Assembly (NCBI GenBank): GCA_963739985.1
Contig: CAVUCE010000006.1
Location: 248,001-312,000, forward strand
Origin: CAVUCE01 sp963739985
Lineage (GTDB): Bacteria; Bacteroidota; Ignavibacteria; Ignavibacteriales; Ignavibacteriaceae
Direction: 5' to 3'
DNA: 64,000 nt
Shown one piece after another: positions 17,641 to 26,393 of this stretch (the stretch's first letter is position 1; each line of letters opens with the position of its first letter). The notes beneath the pieces were generated by a model. That model had not been told where the DNA came from. It did no database searches and saw only the letters and a list, made by a program, of their open reading frames with translations. The position numbers and the translations under genes were made by a program.

Positions 17641-18675
17641 TTGAGGGGAGCTTTACTTCTTTTATTTTTTGTATCCGTAATTATTGCCGGATGTTCTGCC
17701 GGAAAAGATGTATACTTTGAAATTCCTTCCGATTTAAAATCACCTGTAAAAAAATCCGAGTTTATTAAAAAGTATTCAAATTATTTTACAGGGATAAAAT
17801 TCTTTTTAGATCCCGGCCACGGTGGGGAAGACAGGCGAAATAAAGGATTTGAAGACGAGGCTGTTGAGGCTGACTTAAATTTAAGAGTCGGATTAGCACT
17901 TCGTAATTTTCTTCAAGAAGCCGGCGCAGTTGTTCAAATGTCCAGAGTTACTGATCAAACTGTTGAGCTAAAACAAAGATCGGTTATTTCAAACGCAAGT
18001 GGTTCTAATATATTTATTAGTATCCATCATAATGCGCCGGGAAAGTCAGGGGATCATTCAACCAACTATACTTCAACTTATTATCATGCAAAACCAACAG
18101 ATTACGAATATGAACCATGTAATCACGATTTGGCAAAATATGTTCAGAGAGATATATCTTATGCAATGCGGAATTCCGGCGGTCTAAATTCATTTGATGG
18201 TACTTATTCTGATTATTGGATTTATCCTGGACAAGGATTTTCTGTTTTAAGAAATTCTGATATTCCTGCAATTTTAGTTGAATGTTCTTTTAATACTCAC
18301 CATATTGAGGCCAAGAAATTAGAGATTCCGGAGTATAATGAAATAGAAGCTTGGGGAATTTTTAGAGGATTGTGCAGATATTTAGCTGCAGGTATTCCGT
18401 CAATTACTTCGATTACTAATGATTCTCTTTTTTCTAATAATAATATAAATCTTTCTTTTAAGATTAAAGATGAGCATGGTATTGATCCTAATTCTATTCA
18501 AGTAGAATTTGATTCATCTTACGTTGCATCAAATATTTTTGATCCTACTGAAGATATCCTTAATATTAATCTTCCGGATGTAACTTCCGGAAAACATATT
18601 TTAAGAATTATTGTGGCAAACAAAAATGGAAATCATTCTTTTCCGTTTTATAAAGAAATTACTGTTCTAAAATAA
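17641..18675 (+). CDS. N-acetylmuramoyl-L-alanine amidase, lipoprotein
   Basis: An Amidase_3 family zinc hydrolase that cleaves the lactyl-amide bond between MurNAc and the stem peptide. Zinc and catalytic residues are visible in FFLDPGHGGEDR, the Glu-rich DEAVEADLNLRVG segment, ISIHHNAPG and AILVECSFNTHHIE. The N-terminus is a lipoprotein signal ending IIAGC. I chose the TTG start at 17641 (344 residues) because GGAGG at 17631-17635 precedes it by 5 bases and the signal peptide begins there; a longer frame from 17545 would only add antisense-like residues. A C-terminal Ig-like domain of about 90 residues may bind wall or substrate. Confidence 0.9.
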   Translation: MRGALLLLFFVSVIIAGCSAGKDVYFEIPSDLKSPVKKSEFIKKYSNYFTGIKFFLDPGHGGEDRRNKGFEDEAVEADLNLRVGLALRNFLQEAGAVVQMSRVTDQTVELKQRSVISNASGSNIFISIHHNAPGKSGDHSTNYTSTYYHAKPTDYEYEPCNHDLAKYVQRDISYAMRNSGGLNSFDGTYSDYWIYPGQGFSVLRNSDIPAILVECSFNTHHIEAKKLEIPEYNEIEAWGIFRGLCRYLAAGIPSITSITNDSLFSNNNINLSFKIKDEHGIDPNSIQVEFDSSYVASNIFDPTEDILNINLPDVTSGKHILRIIVANKNGNHSFPFYKEITVLK

Positions 18676-18693
18676 AACATACGGAGTTGCTTA

Positions 18694-20325
18694 ATGCTGA
18701 ATTACGTGTGGTTAGCCTTGCTGTTTTTAGGCATAGGTGCTGCTATCTCAACCGATATTTATAACCAGAGTGAAAACAAATTTAGAAATAACGAACAACT
18801 TCCTGTTACTGTTGTTTTTCCTTCTAAAGTAGAAAACAATAAAGAAAAAACATATCAAGCTGAATTGGAAATAAAAGCCGCGGAATTTAATAAATTTTAC
18901 GGCGACACATTAAAATCCAATATACAAGTCCCGGCAAAAATAACCATCCACAGCGGAAATCAGAAATCATCACTTTATTTTAAAATTGAAAAAACAGCAC
19001 CTGCAATTTGGCACCAAATAGCTTCAGCTTCAGGTGATAAGGATGATATTTCGGGTACAGTAAGCTTGAGTGGTTTTAGTTCTGATAGTATTGCAACCGG
19101 TGCAATAACGTTAGAAGAAGTTTCTTTTTTAAAGTTGAAAGAAGTTACAAATTCTGCTTTGGATTATGCAAGTACAGCTGTTAATATTGCATTAGGGTTA
19201 ATTGGAATTATGGCTTTGTGGCTTGGCGTAATGAAGATTGCCGAGGAAGCAGGATTAATTGCTATAATCGCAAGAGTATTAAAACCTATTACTACAAGAT
19301 TATTTCCTGATGTTCCTTCCGATCATCCGGCTATGGGTTCGATAATAATGAATATTTCGGCAAATATGCTTGGATTGGGAAATGCAGCGACTCCATTCGG
19401 ACTAAAAGCGATGGAGGAACTGGATGATTTAAATCCTAAAAAAGGAACTGCTACAAACGCGATGTGTACTTTTTTAGCAATAAATACAGCCGGAATGACT
19501 TTGATACCTGCTACTGCTATTGCAATTAGAGCCGCTGCGGGCAGTACTCAACCGGCAATAATTATTGGTACGTCTTTGTTCGCTTCTTTTTGTGCAACTG
19601 TTGCCGGATTAACAGCAGCTAAAACATTAGAAAAATTTCCGGTAAAAAAAGGTGAATTTTCCGGGTGGATTGGCTCCAACTTAAAAGGTATTGCAGTTTT
19701 TCTGGGATTAGTTGCTATAGCAGTTTTAGTTATTTTTTCCGGACTAGGAAAAATTATTGGACCTGCGTTCAGCTTTTTAACACCCGATTTATTTAAAGCT
19801 ATTATTTCATTGGTCTCTACACTTGCTATTCCGCTTTTAATAGTTGTTTTTGTCGGTTTCGGAATTGTGAAAAAAGTTAGAGTTTACGAGACCTTTGTCG
19901 AAGGCGCTAAAGAAGGTTTTAATATAGCAATTAGAATTATTCCTTACCTGGTAGCAATGTTAGTTGCAATTGGAATTTTTAGAGCCGGCGGAGCAATGCA
20001 CTGGTTAATTTACATTCTTCATCCAATAACAAATTTTATCGGAATGCCTGCAGAAGCTTTGCCTATGGCTATTATGCGTCCACTTTCCGGAAGTGGTTCG
20101 TTAGGAATTATGGCTGAAATCCTTTCTGTTCACGGTCCGGATTCTTTTATCGGAATTTTGGTTTCAACATTCTACGGTAGTACAGAAACAACTTTCTATG
20201 TATTAGCTGTTTATTTTGGTGCAGTTAATATTCGAAATATTCGTCATGCTTTACCAGCCGGATTAATTGCTGATATAGCCGGAATCCTTGGTGCTGTTTT
20301 CATAGTTAAACTTCTTTTTGGTTAA
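18694..20325 (+). CDS. Nucleoside-recognition (Gate) domain membrane protein, SpmA-SpmB fusion
   Basis: A 543-residue polytopic membrane protein. After one helix and a soluble extracytoplasmic segment (about 25-150) come two Gate/nucleoside-recognition modules. The SpmA-like half has MALWLGVMKIAEEAGL, GSIIMNISANMLGLGNAATPFGLKAM and FLAINTAGMTLIPATAIAIR. The SpmB-like half has GAKEGFNIAIRIIPYLVAMLVAIG, MRPLSGSGSLGI and VSTFYGSTETTFYVLAVYFGAVNI. In Bacillus these are separate spore maturation proteins of unclear mechanism. This organism shows no sporulation genes here, so the fused form is likely a transporter-like protein with another role. Confidence 0.85.
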   Translation: MLNYVWLALLFLGIGAAISTDIYNQSENKFRNNEQLPVTVVFPSKVENNKEKTYQAELEIKAAEFNKFYGDTLKSNIQVPAKITIHSGNQKSSLYFKIEKTAPAIWHQIASASGDKDDISGTVSLSGFSSDSIATGAITLEEVSFLKLKEVTNSALDYASTAVNIALGLIGIMALWLGVMKIAEEAGLIAIIARVLKPITTRLFPDVPSDHPAMGSIIMNISANMLGLGNAATPFGLKAMEELDDLNPKKGTATNAMCTFLAINTAGMTLIPATAIAIRAAAGSTQPAIIIGTSLFASFCATVAGLTAAKTLEKFPVKKGEFSGWIGSNLKGIAVFLGLVAIAVLVIFSGLGKIIGPAFSFLTPDLFKAIISLVSTLAIPLLIVVFVGFGIVKKVRVYETFVEGAKEGFNIAIRIIPYLVAMLVAIGIFRAGGAMHWLIYILHPITNFIGMPAEALPMAIMRPLSGSGSLGIMAEILSVHGPDSFIGILVSTFYGSTETTFYVLAVYFGAVNIRNIRHALPAGLIADIAGILGAVFIVKLLFG

Positions 20326-20334
20326 GATTAAATT

Positions 20335-21291
20335 ATGAAAAAAGTTTTTATAACCAGAGAAATACCTAAAGTAGCAGAAGAGTTACTGAAGAAGAAAAAC
20401 ATACAAGTTTCTGTATTTAAAAAGGATAAACAAATTACTTCAGCAGAATTAATCAAACTTGCTAAAGATGCTGATGGAATAATATCTTTACTTACAGATA
20501 AAATTGATAAATCAGTTCTTGATAAATTGCCAAATTGTAAAGTTATTGCAAACTATGCTGTTGGTTATAATAATATCGATATTGATTTTGCTAAAATAAA
20601 AAATATAAAAGTAACAAATACTCCGGATGTTTTAACAAATTCTACAGCAGATTTAGCAATTACGTTAGCTCTAGCATGTGCAAGAAACTTAAACCAGGGT
20701 GAAGAGTTAATGAGATCCGGAAATTTTGTTGGTTGGAAGCCAAAACTTTTAATTGGAGTTGAATTAAAAGATAAAGTATTTGGCATATTAGGAGCAGGTA
20801 GAATTGGATCTGCTACTGCTATTCGTGCAAAAGCTTTCGGGACAAAAATCATATATTATTCAAATCATCACAATGTTGAATTAGAAAAGCAAACAGGAGC
20901 AAAAAAAGTTAGTTTAGATTCTCTACTTAAAAAATCAGATTTCATTTCTATACATCTCCCGCTGACTCCTAAAACTTTCCATTTATTAAGTAAAGAAAAA
21001 CTAAACCTATTAAAAAAATCAGCGATAATAATTAATACCGGGCGCGGTGAAATAGTAGATGAAAAAACATTAATCAATATGTTGAAAAAGAAGCGAATAT
21101 TTTCTGCGGGTTTCGATGTTTACGAAAATGAACCGGCAGTTAATCCAGATCTACTTAAATTGGATAATGTTGTCCTTTTGCCGCATTTGGGGAGCGCCAC
21201 AGAAGACACAAGAAATAAAATGGCAGAACTTGCCGCAAAAAATGTTATTGCGGTACTTTCCGGTAACAAAGCGCTTACACCCGTCAATTAG
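20335..21291 (+). CDS. D-isomer 2-hydroxyacid dehydrogenase, probable glycerate/glyoxylate reductase
   Basis: A 318-residue NAD(P)-dependent reductase. The Rossmann motif GILGAGRIGSATAIRA lies near residue 148, and the signature HLPLTPKTFHLLSKE and IINTGRGEIVDE contain the substrate-binding Arg. Catalytic Glu and His are in YENEPAVNP and LPHLGSAT. The pattern LPNCKVIANYAVGYNNID is that of glycerate dehydrogenases/glyoxylate reductases, although hydroxypyruvate versus glyoxylate preference cannot be told. It starts 9 bases after the SpmA-SpmB gene and is probably cotranscribed. Confidence 0.88.
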   Translation: MKKVFITREIPKVAEELLKKKNIQVSVFKKDKQITSAELIKLAKDADGIISLLTDKIDKSVLDKLPNCKVIANYAVGYNNIDIDFAKIKNIKVTNTPDVLTNSTADLAITLALACARNLNQGEELMRSGNFVGWKPKLLIGVELKDKVFGILGAGRIGSATAIRAKAFGTKIIYYSNHHNVELEKQTGAKKVSLDSLLKKSDFISIHLPLTPKTFHLLSKEKLNLLKKSAIIINTGRGEIVDEKTLINMLKKKRIFSAGFDVYENEPAVNPDLLKLDNVVLLPHLGSATEDTRNKMAELAAKNVIAVLSGNKALTPVN

Positions 21292-21404
21292 TTTTGAGCG
21301 GCAAAATAAATTTTTCAATAGAGCTAAATAATTGTTAAGTATTTAGTAAATTGAATATATAGTTCAATTTAGCTAGCTTTAAATAAACTAAAATATATAC
21401 TTCT

Positions 21405-22526
21405 ATGAGAATAGGAATACCAAAAGAAAACATTCACGAAGAAAAACGTGTTGCATTGGCGCCTGCAGGTGTTGATTCTTTAATAAGAGCAGGTCACACA
21501 ATTTATATTCAAAACGGAGCAGGGGAGGGAAGTAATTTTAGCGATGAAGAATATCAGCAAACCGGTGCTACAATAGTTTACAGTGCCGATGAAGTATTCC
21601 ACCGTGCTGAGCTTATCGCAAAAGTAACTCCACTCTCAGATGAAGAAAACGAATTGCTCCAGGATAATCAAATACTTTTTTCCTTCCTACACCTTGCGGT
21701 TGGAAAAAAACACACAATCGAAAACCTTCTTAAAAAAAATGTTACGGCAATCGGTTATGAACTTGTAGAAAATGAAACCGGGTTGCCTGTTTTACATTCT
21801 ATGAGTGAAATTGCCGGGCAGCTTTCCATTCAAATTGCGGAAAGATATTTGGAGAGCTATATAGAAGGTGGGCGCGGGATTTTACTTGGAGGAATTACAG
21901 GAGTTGCTCCGGCTGCGGTTGTAATTCTCGGTGCCGGCGTAGTAGGTACAAGTGCCGCTAGGGCTGCTATTGGCAGAGGAGCACAAGTTATAGTTATTGA
22001 TAAAGATTTGACAAGATTAAGAAGGTTAGACAACCTTTTTAGAAAAAGAATCACTACTGTTATGGCTAATCCTTATACCATTTCTCGCGGAGTAAAATTT
22101 GCCGACGTTTTGATTGGAGCTGTTTTAATTAAAGGCGAGAAAACTCCTCATCTAGTTACAGCAGAAATGGTAAAGCAGATGAAAAAAGGAGCTGTTGTTG
22201 TTGATGTTTCAATAGATCAAGGAGGTTGTATAGGAACTAGTAGAATCACTACTCTATCCGATCCAGTTTATAAGCTACATGATGTTATTCATTATTGTGT
22301 TCCTAACATGCCGGCGCTGGTTGCAAAAACAGCTAGTTACGGTTTGAACAATGCTGCTCTTGGTTATATTCAAAACATTGCAGATAATGGTTTATCAAAT
22401 GCTTTACTCGGAGACCATAGTTTATCCAAAGGAGTTTGCACATATAACGGTTATTGTTCAAACGAAGCAATAGCAAATATTTTCAATCTAGAATACAGAA
22501 GGTTGAGGGTATTTTCTACAAATTAA
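21405..22526 (+). CDS. ald: Alanine dehydrogenase
   Basis: A 373-residue protein of the AlaDH/PNT family, which reversibly deaminates L-alanine to pyruvate with NAD. Motifs are MRIGIPKENIHEEKRVALAPAGV at the N-terminus, the catalytic-loop segment SFLHLAVGKKHT, MSEIAGQLSIQIAERYLE, the nucleotide fold VVILGAGVVGTSAARAA and the C-terminal VPNMPALVAKTASYGLNNA. The length is normal. It is the only gene in this region with a clear 110-base gap on both sides, so likely separately transcribed. Confidence 0.95.
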   Translation: MRIGIPKENIHEEKRVALAPAGVDSLIRAGHTIYIQNGAGEGSNFSDEEYQQTGATIVYSADEVFHRAELIAKVTPLSDEENELLQDNQILFSFLHLAVGKKHTIENLLKKNVTAIGYELVENETGLPVLHSMSEIAGQLSIQIAERYLESYIEGGRGILLGGITGVAPAAVVILGAGVVGTSAARAAIGRGAQVIVIDKDLTRLRRLDNLFRKRITTVMANPYTISRGVKFADVLIGAVLIKGEKTPHLVTAEMVKQMKKGAVVVDVSIDQGGCIGTSRITTLSDPVYKLHDVIHYCVPNMPALVAKTASYGLNNAALGYIQNIADNGLSNALLGDHSLSKGVCTYNGYCSNEAIANIFNLEYRRLRVFSTN

Positions 22527-22634
22527 AATCTACTGCACAGAAGCAATATGTGGGATTTGCACAAAATGTAATATTTCGCTTAAAGAATTGTTTCTATTGA
22601 AATATATTTACTAATTTTTAAATCAAAAGATAAC

Positions 22635-23990
22635 ATGATGACTACCGAGGAAATTAAAACAAAACCCTCAATTTCATTTAGCATCTTGCAGAATTATAAC
22701 CAAAAAGTTGTCTCTGCTGATGAAGCTGTTCAAGAAATTAAATCCGGCGATAAAATTCTAATTCACTCCAACTGTGCTTTTCCATCTACATTAGTAGAAG
22801 CTATGGTTAAAAGGAAAAATGAACTTAATGAAATAGAGATCTTTCATGCTCTAACCGTGGGAGAGCTTCCATACTTAAGACCTGGAATGGAAAACCATTT
22901 TAGACATAATGCCTCATTTGTTGGTCACAACAGCAGGCAAGCAGTTCAAAATGGATTTGCGGATTTTACACCTATCTTTTTATATGAAGTTCCTCAATTA
23001 TTCACCAGGGGAATAATAAATCTTGATGTTGCCTTAATACATGTAAGCCTGCCGGATGAACATGGTTTTTGCAGCTTCGGAGTCGAGGTTGGATTAACAA
23101 AATCGGGAGCTGAAAAAGCTAAAATTATTATTGCTCAAGTTAATAAAAATATGCCTCGTTCTTTAGGCGATAGCTTTATACATATTAATAAAATTAAATA
23201 CATTGTTGAAATTGACGAACCAATTAGCGAACTACCTCAGGTTGATAAAAATATGCCTAAGGAACAATCCGATATCTATGAAAAGATTGGGCATAATGTT
23301 GCTGATTTAATTGAAGATGGCGCAACTCTTCAACTTGGAATTGGAGCAATTCCTGATGCGGTTCTCAAATATTTAACTGAAAAAAAATCACTTGGAATTC
23401 ACTCCGAAATGTTCTCTGACGGAGTAATAGAATTAGTAGAACAAGGAATTATTACAAATGAGATGAAAACTCTTCATCCGGGAAAAATTATTGCCGGGTT
23501 TGTATTAGGAACGCGCAGACTTTATAATTTTATTCATAATAATCCTTTGATTGAATTTCATCCTCAAGAGTATGTAAATGATCCATTTGTTATTGCGAAG
23601 AATAGAAAAATGGTTGCAATTAATTCAGCTATCGAAGTTGATGTAACCGGACAAGTTTGTTCCGATTCCATCGGCCCTAAAATATTTAGCGGATTTGGCG
23701 GACAGTTGGATTTTATTCGCGGTGCAGCTAGATCAGAAGGCGGTAAACCTATTATTGCACTTCCTTCAACTACCAAAGACGGTAAAATATCCAGAATTGT
23801 TGCTCAGTTAAAACCTGGCGCCGGAGTTATTACCGGAAGAGGTGATGTCCATTATGTTGTGACTGAATATGGAGTTGCTGATCTTTATGGAAAACCTATA
23901 AGACAAAGAGTAAAAGAATTAGCTAAAGTTGCTCATCCTAAATTTAGAGACGATTTATTTAAATATGCAAAAGAAAACAAATATATTTAA
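22635..23990 (+). CDS. Acetyl-CoA hydrolase/CoA-transferase family protein (4-hydroxybutyrate CoA-transferase-like)
   Basis: A 451-residue class I CoA-transferase. The two-domain fold is recognisable from VHSNCAFPSTLVEAM-type N-terminal text (IHSNCAFPSTLVEAMVKR), LIHVSLPDEHGFCSFGVEV and LQLGIGAIPDAVLKYL. LGIHSEMFSDGVIEL carries the probable catalytic glutamate. Near the C-terminus are GFGGQLDFIRGAARSEGG and GVITGRGDVHYVVTEYGVADLYGK. It moves CoA between acyl-CoA and acetate or 4-hydroxybutyrate-like acids; the exact substrate cannot be assigned. It ends 2 bases before the phosphoesterase gene. Confidence 0.88.
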   Translation: MMTTEEIKTKPSISFSILQNYNQKVVSADEAVQEIKSGDKILIHSNCAFPSTLVEAMVKRKNELNEIEIFHALTVGELPYLRPGMENHFRHNASFVGHNSRQAVQNGFADFTPIFLYEVPQLFTRGIINLDVALIHVSLPDEHGFCSFGVEVGLTKSGAEKAKIIIAQVNKNMPRSLGDSFIHINKIKYIVEIDEPISELPQVDKNMPKEQSDIYEKIGHNVADLIEDGATLQLGIGAIPDAVLKYLTEKKSLGIHSEMFSDGVIELVEQGIITNEMKTLHPGKIIAGFVLGTRRLYNFIHNNPLIEFHPQEYVNDPFVIAKNRKMVAINSAIEVDVTGQVCSDSIGPKIFSGFGGQLDFIRGAARSEGGKPIIALPSTTKDGKISRIVAQLKPGAGVITGRGDVHYVVTEYGVADLYGKPIRQRVKELAKVAHPKFRDDLFKYAKENKYI

Positions 23991-23992
23991 GT

Positions 23993-24682
23993 ATGGTTGC
24001 AATTATAGGAGATATACATGGCTGCTTTAATACTCTGAAGGATTTAGTATCGAAAGTAAGAGACAAATATCCCAATGTACAAATATACAGTGTTGGTGAT
24101 TTAATTGATCGAGGAAATTTTAGTTTTGAAGTGGTTGAATTTATCATTGATCAAAAAATAAGATTTACTCCCGGCAATCATGATTATATGTTTTACTATT
24201 TTGTAAAAGAACCGATGAGTGATATGGGAAGATCGTGGTTATATAATGGCTATGAATCAACTTTGAAGTCATACGATGATCATTTTGAAAAAATTGCTGA
24301 GCATTTTGATCATATTAAAAATGCGCCTTTCTATTTTAATTTAAATGATTGTTTTATATCTCACGCAGGCATTTCTAAAATTTTCAAATCAAGGTTGCCT
24401 AAAAATTATAAAGAAAATTTTGAATCAATTGAAGAAATTATTTTGAAGAATGTGAATAATGAGCGTGGAGTATTATGGACTCGGGATGAACTACTCGATT
24501 TGGGAAAACTGCAAGTGGTCGGTCATACAAGAAAATCGGATATATTACATTTGAAAAAAAACAACTCACTTTATATAGATACTTCGGCTTATGCCGGAAA
24601 TAAGTTAAGCGCCGCTGTTGTAGAAGAAAATCACCTTCTAGATATTATTTCAGTAACGACTTATGATTCTGATATTGAATAA
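23993..24682 (+). CDS. Metallophosphoesterase (PPP/ApaH-like)
   Basis: A 229-residue calcineurin-like phosphoesterase with the full metal-site series GDIHGCFNTL near residue 6, VGDLIDRGNFSFE near 34, GNHDYMF near 61, and VVGHTRKSD near 177. This pattern is that of bacterial Ser/Thr phosphatases of the PPP type and diadenosine tetraphosphatases; the substrate cannot be decided. Two bases separate it from the CoA-transferase, suggesting cotranscription. It converges on the deaminase gene, 8 bases apart. Confidence 0.88.
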   Translation: MVAIIGDIHGCFNTLKDLVSKVRDKYPNVQIYSVGDLIDRGNFSFEVVEFIIDQKIRFTPGNHDYMFYYFVKEPMSDMGRSWLYNGYESTLKSYDDHFEKIAEHFDHIKNAPFYFNLNDCFISHAGISKIFKSRLPKNYKENFESIEEIILKNVNNERGVLWTRDELLDLGKLQVVGHTRKSDILHLKKNNSLYIDTSAYAGNKLSAAVVEENHLLDIISVTTYDSDIE

Positions 24683-24690
24683 TTTATATA

Positions 24691-25125
24691 TTACAACTCG
24701 CCAATATCTTCATTCCATAACTCTGGTTTATCAGCTATAAATTTTTTCATTAATTCTATACACTCATCGTTTTCAATGTCAATTACTTCAACACCGTGCG
24801 ATCTCATAAAATCAGCCGCGCCGGAAAAAGTTTTAGATTCCCCCACAATCACTTTTTTTATTCCAAATTGCACTACTGCTCCGGCACAAAGATAACAAGG
24901 CATGAGTGTAGAATACAAAATAGTGTTTTTGTAGCTACCAATTCTTCCCGCATTCATAAGGCAATCAATTTCAGCATGGATCATCGGGTTATTTTGTTGC
25001 ACCCGTTTATTATGTCCCCTACCAATTATTTTATCATCTTTAATAAGTACAGATCCGATAGGAATCCCACCTTCAGATAAGCCTTTTTTTGCCTCTTCAA
25101 TTGCTTCCCTTAAAAAATTTTCCAT
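24691..25125 (-). CDS. Cytosine deaminase-like zinc deaminase (fungal FCY1-like)
   Basis: A 144-residue deaminase with the zinc motifs HAEIDCL (catalytic His-Ala-Glu, near residue 50) and PCYLCAGA (near 72). Compared with yeast cytosine deaminase as I remember it, the match extends over the whole length: PIGSVLIKDDKIIGRGHNKR, NAGRIGSYKNTILYSTL, VVQFGIKKVIVGES, SHGVEVIDIENDECIELMKKFI and the terminal WNEDIGE. This favours a cytosine deaminase or close relative over tRNA adenosine deaminase TadA, which lacks such a C-terminus. It would feed uracil into the PyrR-type salvage step. Confidence 0.85.
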   Translation of the reverse strand: MENFLREAIEEAKKGLSEGGIPIGSVLIKDDKIIGRGHNKRVQQNNPMIHAEIDCLMNAGRIGSYKNTILYSTLMPCYLCAGAVVQFGIKKVIVGESKTFSGAADFMRSHGVEVIDIENDECIELMKKFIADKPELWNEDIGEL

Positions 25126-25381
25126 TTTACTAATCAGTTAAAATTTATATAATTGTTTACTCTAAATAAGCTAATTATTTATTATTCATTCAAGACCTTA
25201 GGTAAATTTTACTTAATAAAAATTTGTCTGATATATTTAGAAAGTGTAAGATGATTTCTTGTGACCTTTGTTTTTTAAGTCGTTTATTTTACTCTTACTT
25301 AACACTAATTATTTACTAATTTCTTAAATTAAAGCACATGGTCTTGGTATTACCGCAAAGTTTAATTACATATATTATTAG

Positions 25382-26380
25382 ATGAAAATAAATTATTCAA
25401 AATATATCTTTAATAAATTCACAAAAAATGTATTGATATTATTAACTGCTTTTGTTTTAGTGTCTTGCAACGCACCTAGAAGCAACCCTCTCGATCCTCA
25501 GAGTGAAAATTATAGTTTAGGAATCATTAATGGTTCTGTTCAAACCTATAGTATTCCTTACTCGGGAATTTTTGGTGTTAATGTATTTTGGCAAAACGGT
25601 GGTGAATTAGCACAAACTGATTCTTTAGGCAATTTTAAAATTGATAGAATTAAGCCAATTGACGGAAATTTAATTTTTCAAAAGAACGGTTTTAGAAGTG
25701 ATACTGTCTTTTTAGTTTGGGGAAATACTAAGGTTTTGAATCCTCAGGTTAACTTAAATAGAATTCCTCAAATAGACAGTATCTCAATTTACACAATGGT
25801 AATTAATCAATATTATCCGCCGCAAACTTCTGAACTAATAATAAATACCAAAATAATTGATCCAGATAATGACATCGCAACTGTTTATGTTCGTAACAGT
25901 CAATTGGGGTTAAATAAGGCCTTAGATTTTAGCGTAACTGAAAAGAATTACCAAACTATACTATCAACCAGTGATCTGAATATAAATGATATTGAACAAA
26001 CCATTGGTCTCGATTTTAATATCTATGTTAAAGATGTTTTTAATCATGAATTTATGGTGGGGAGTGAAAAAGTAACCCGAGTTATTAAGAATGGAGTTTC
26101 GATTAATAGTCCCGCAAATGATACAACTTTAACCTCAACGCCCGATTTAACTTGGAGACGGTTCTTGCCCGGTTATCCATTTACATATATGGTAGAAGTT
26201 TACACCAGTGATTTTGCAAACTCACAATTAGTCGTCCGTCAAAACAATATATCCATGGATTCCTTATCTTACCATTTAAATTCTACTTTGCCTTCCGGAA
26301 ATTATTATTGGGTTATTTGGGCAATTGATCAATACGGTAACAGGTCAAGATCGCTGCCTGCTACTTTCAAGATTCAATAA
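25382..26380 (+). CDS. Lipoprotein with Ig/carboxypeptidase-regulatory-like domains
   Basis: A 332-residue exported protein whose signal ends VLVSC (lipobox Cys about residue 31), followed by APRSNPLDPQSENY, a start common in Bacteroidota surface lipoproteins. Residues about 45-110 look like a carboxypeptidase-regulatory-like beta-sandwich (IINGSVQ...GVNVFW, DSLGNFKIDRI). The C-terminal part (INSPANDTTLTSTPDLTWRR...GNYYWVIWAIDQYGNRS) is an Ig/FN3-like fold. The regulator gene follows after 13 bases, so this could be a surface component of that unit. Function unknown. Confidence 0.75.
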   Translation: MKINYSKYIFNKFTKNVLILLTAFVLVSCNAPRSNPLDPQSENYSLGIINGSVQTYSIPYSGIFGVNVFWQNGGELAQTDSLGNFKIDRIKPIDGNLIFQKNGFRSDTVFLVWGNTKVLNPQVNLNRIPQIDSISIYTMVINQYYPPQTSELIINTKIIDPDNDIATVYVRNSQLGLNKALDFSVTEKNYQTILSTSDLNINDIEQTIGLDFNIYVKDVFNHEFMVGSEKVTRVIKNGVSINSPANDTTLTSTPDLTWRRFLPGYPFTYMVEVYTSDFANSQLVVRQNNISMDSLSYHLNSTLPSGNYYWVIWAIDQYGNRSRSLPATFKIQ

Positions 26381-26393
26381 CAAAAAGGTTTTT

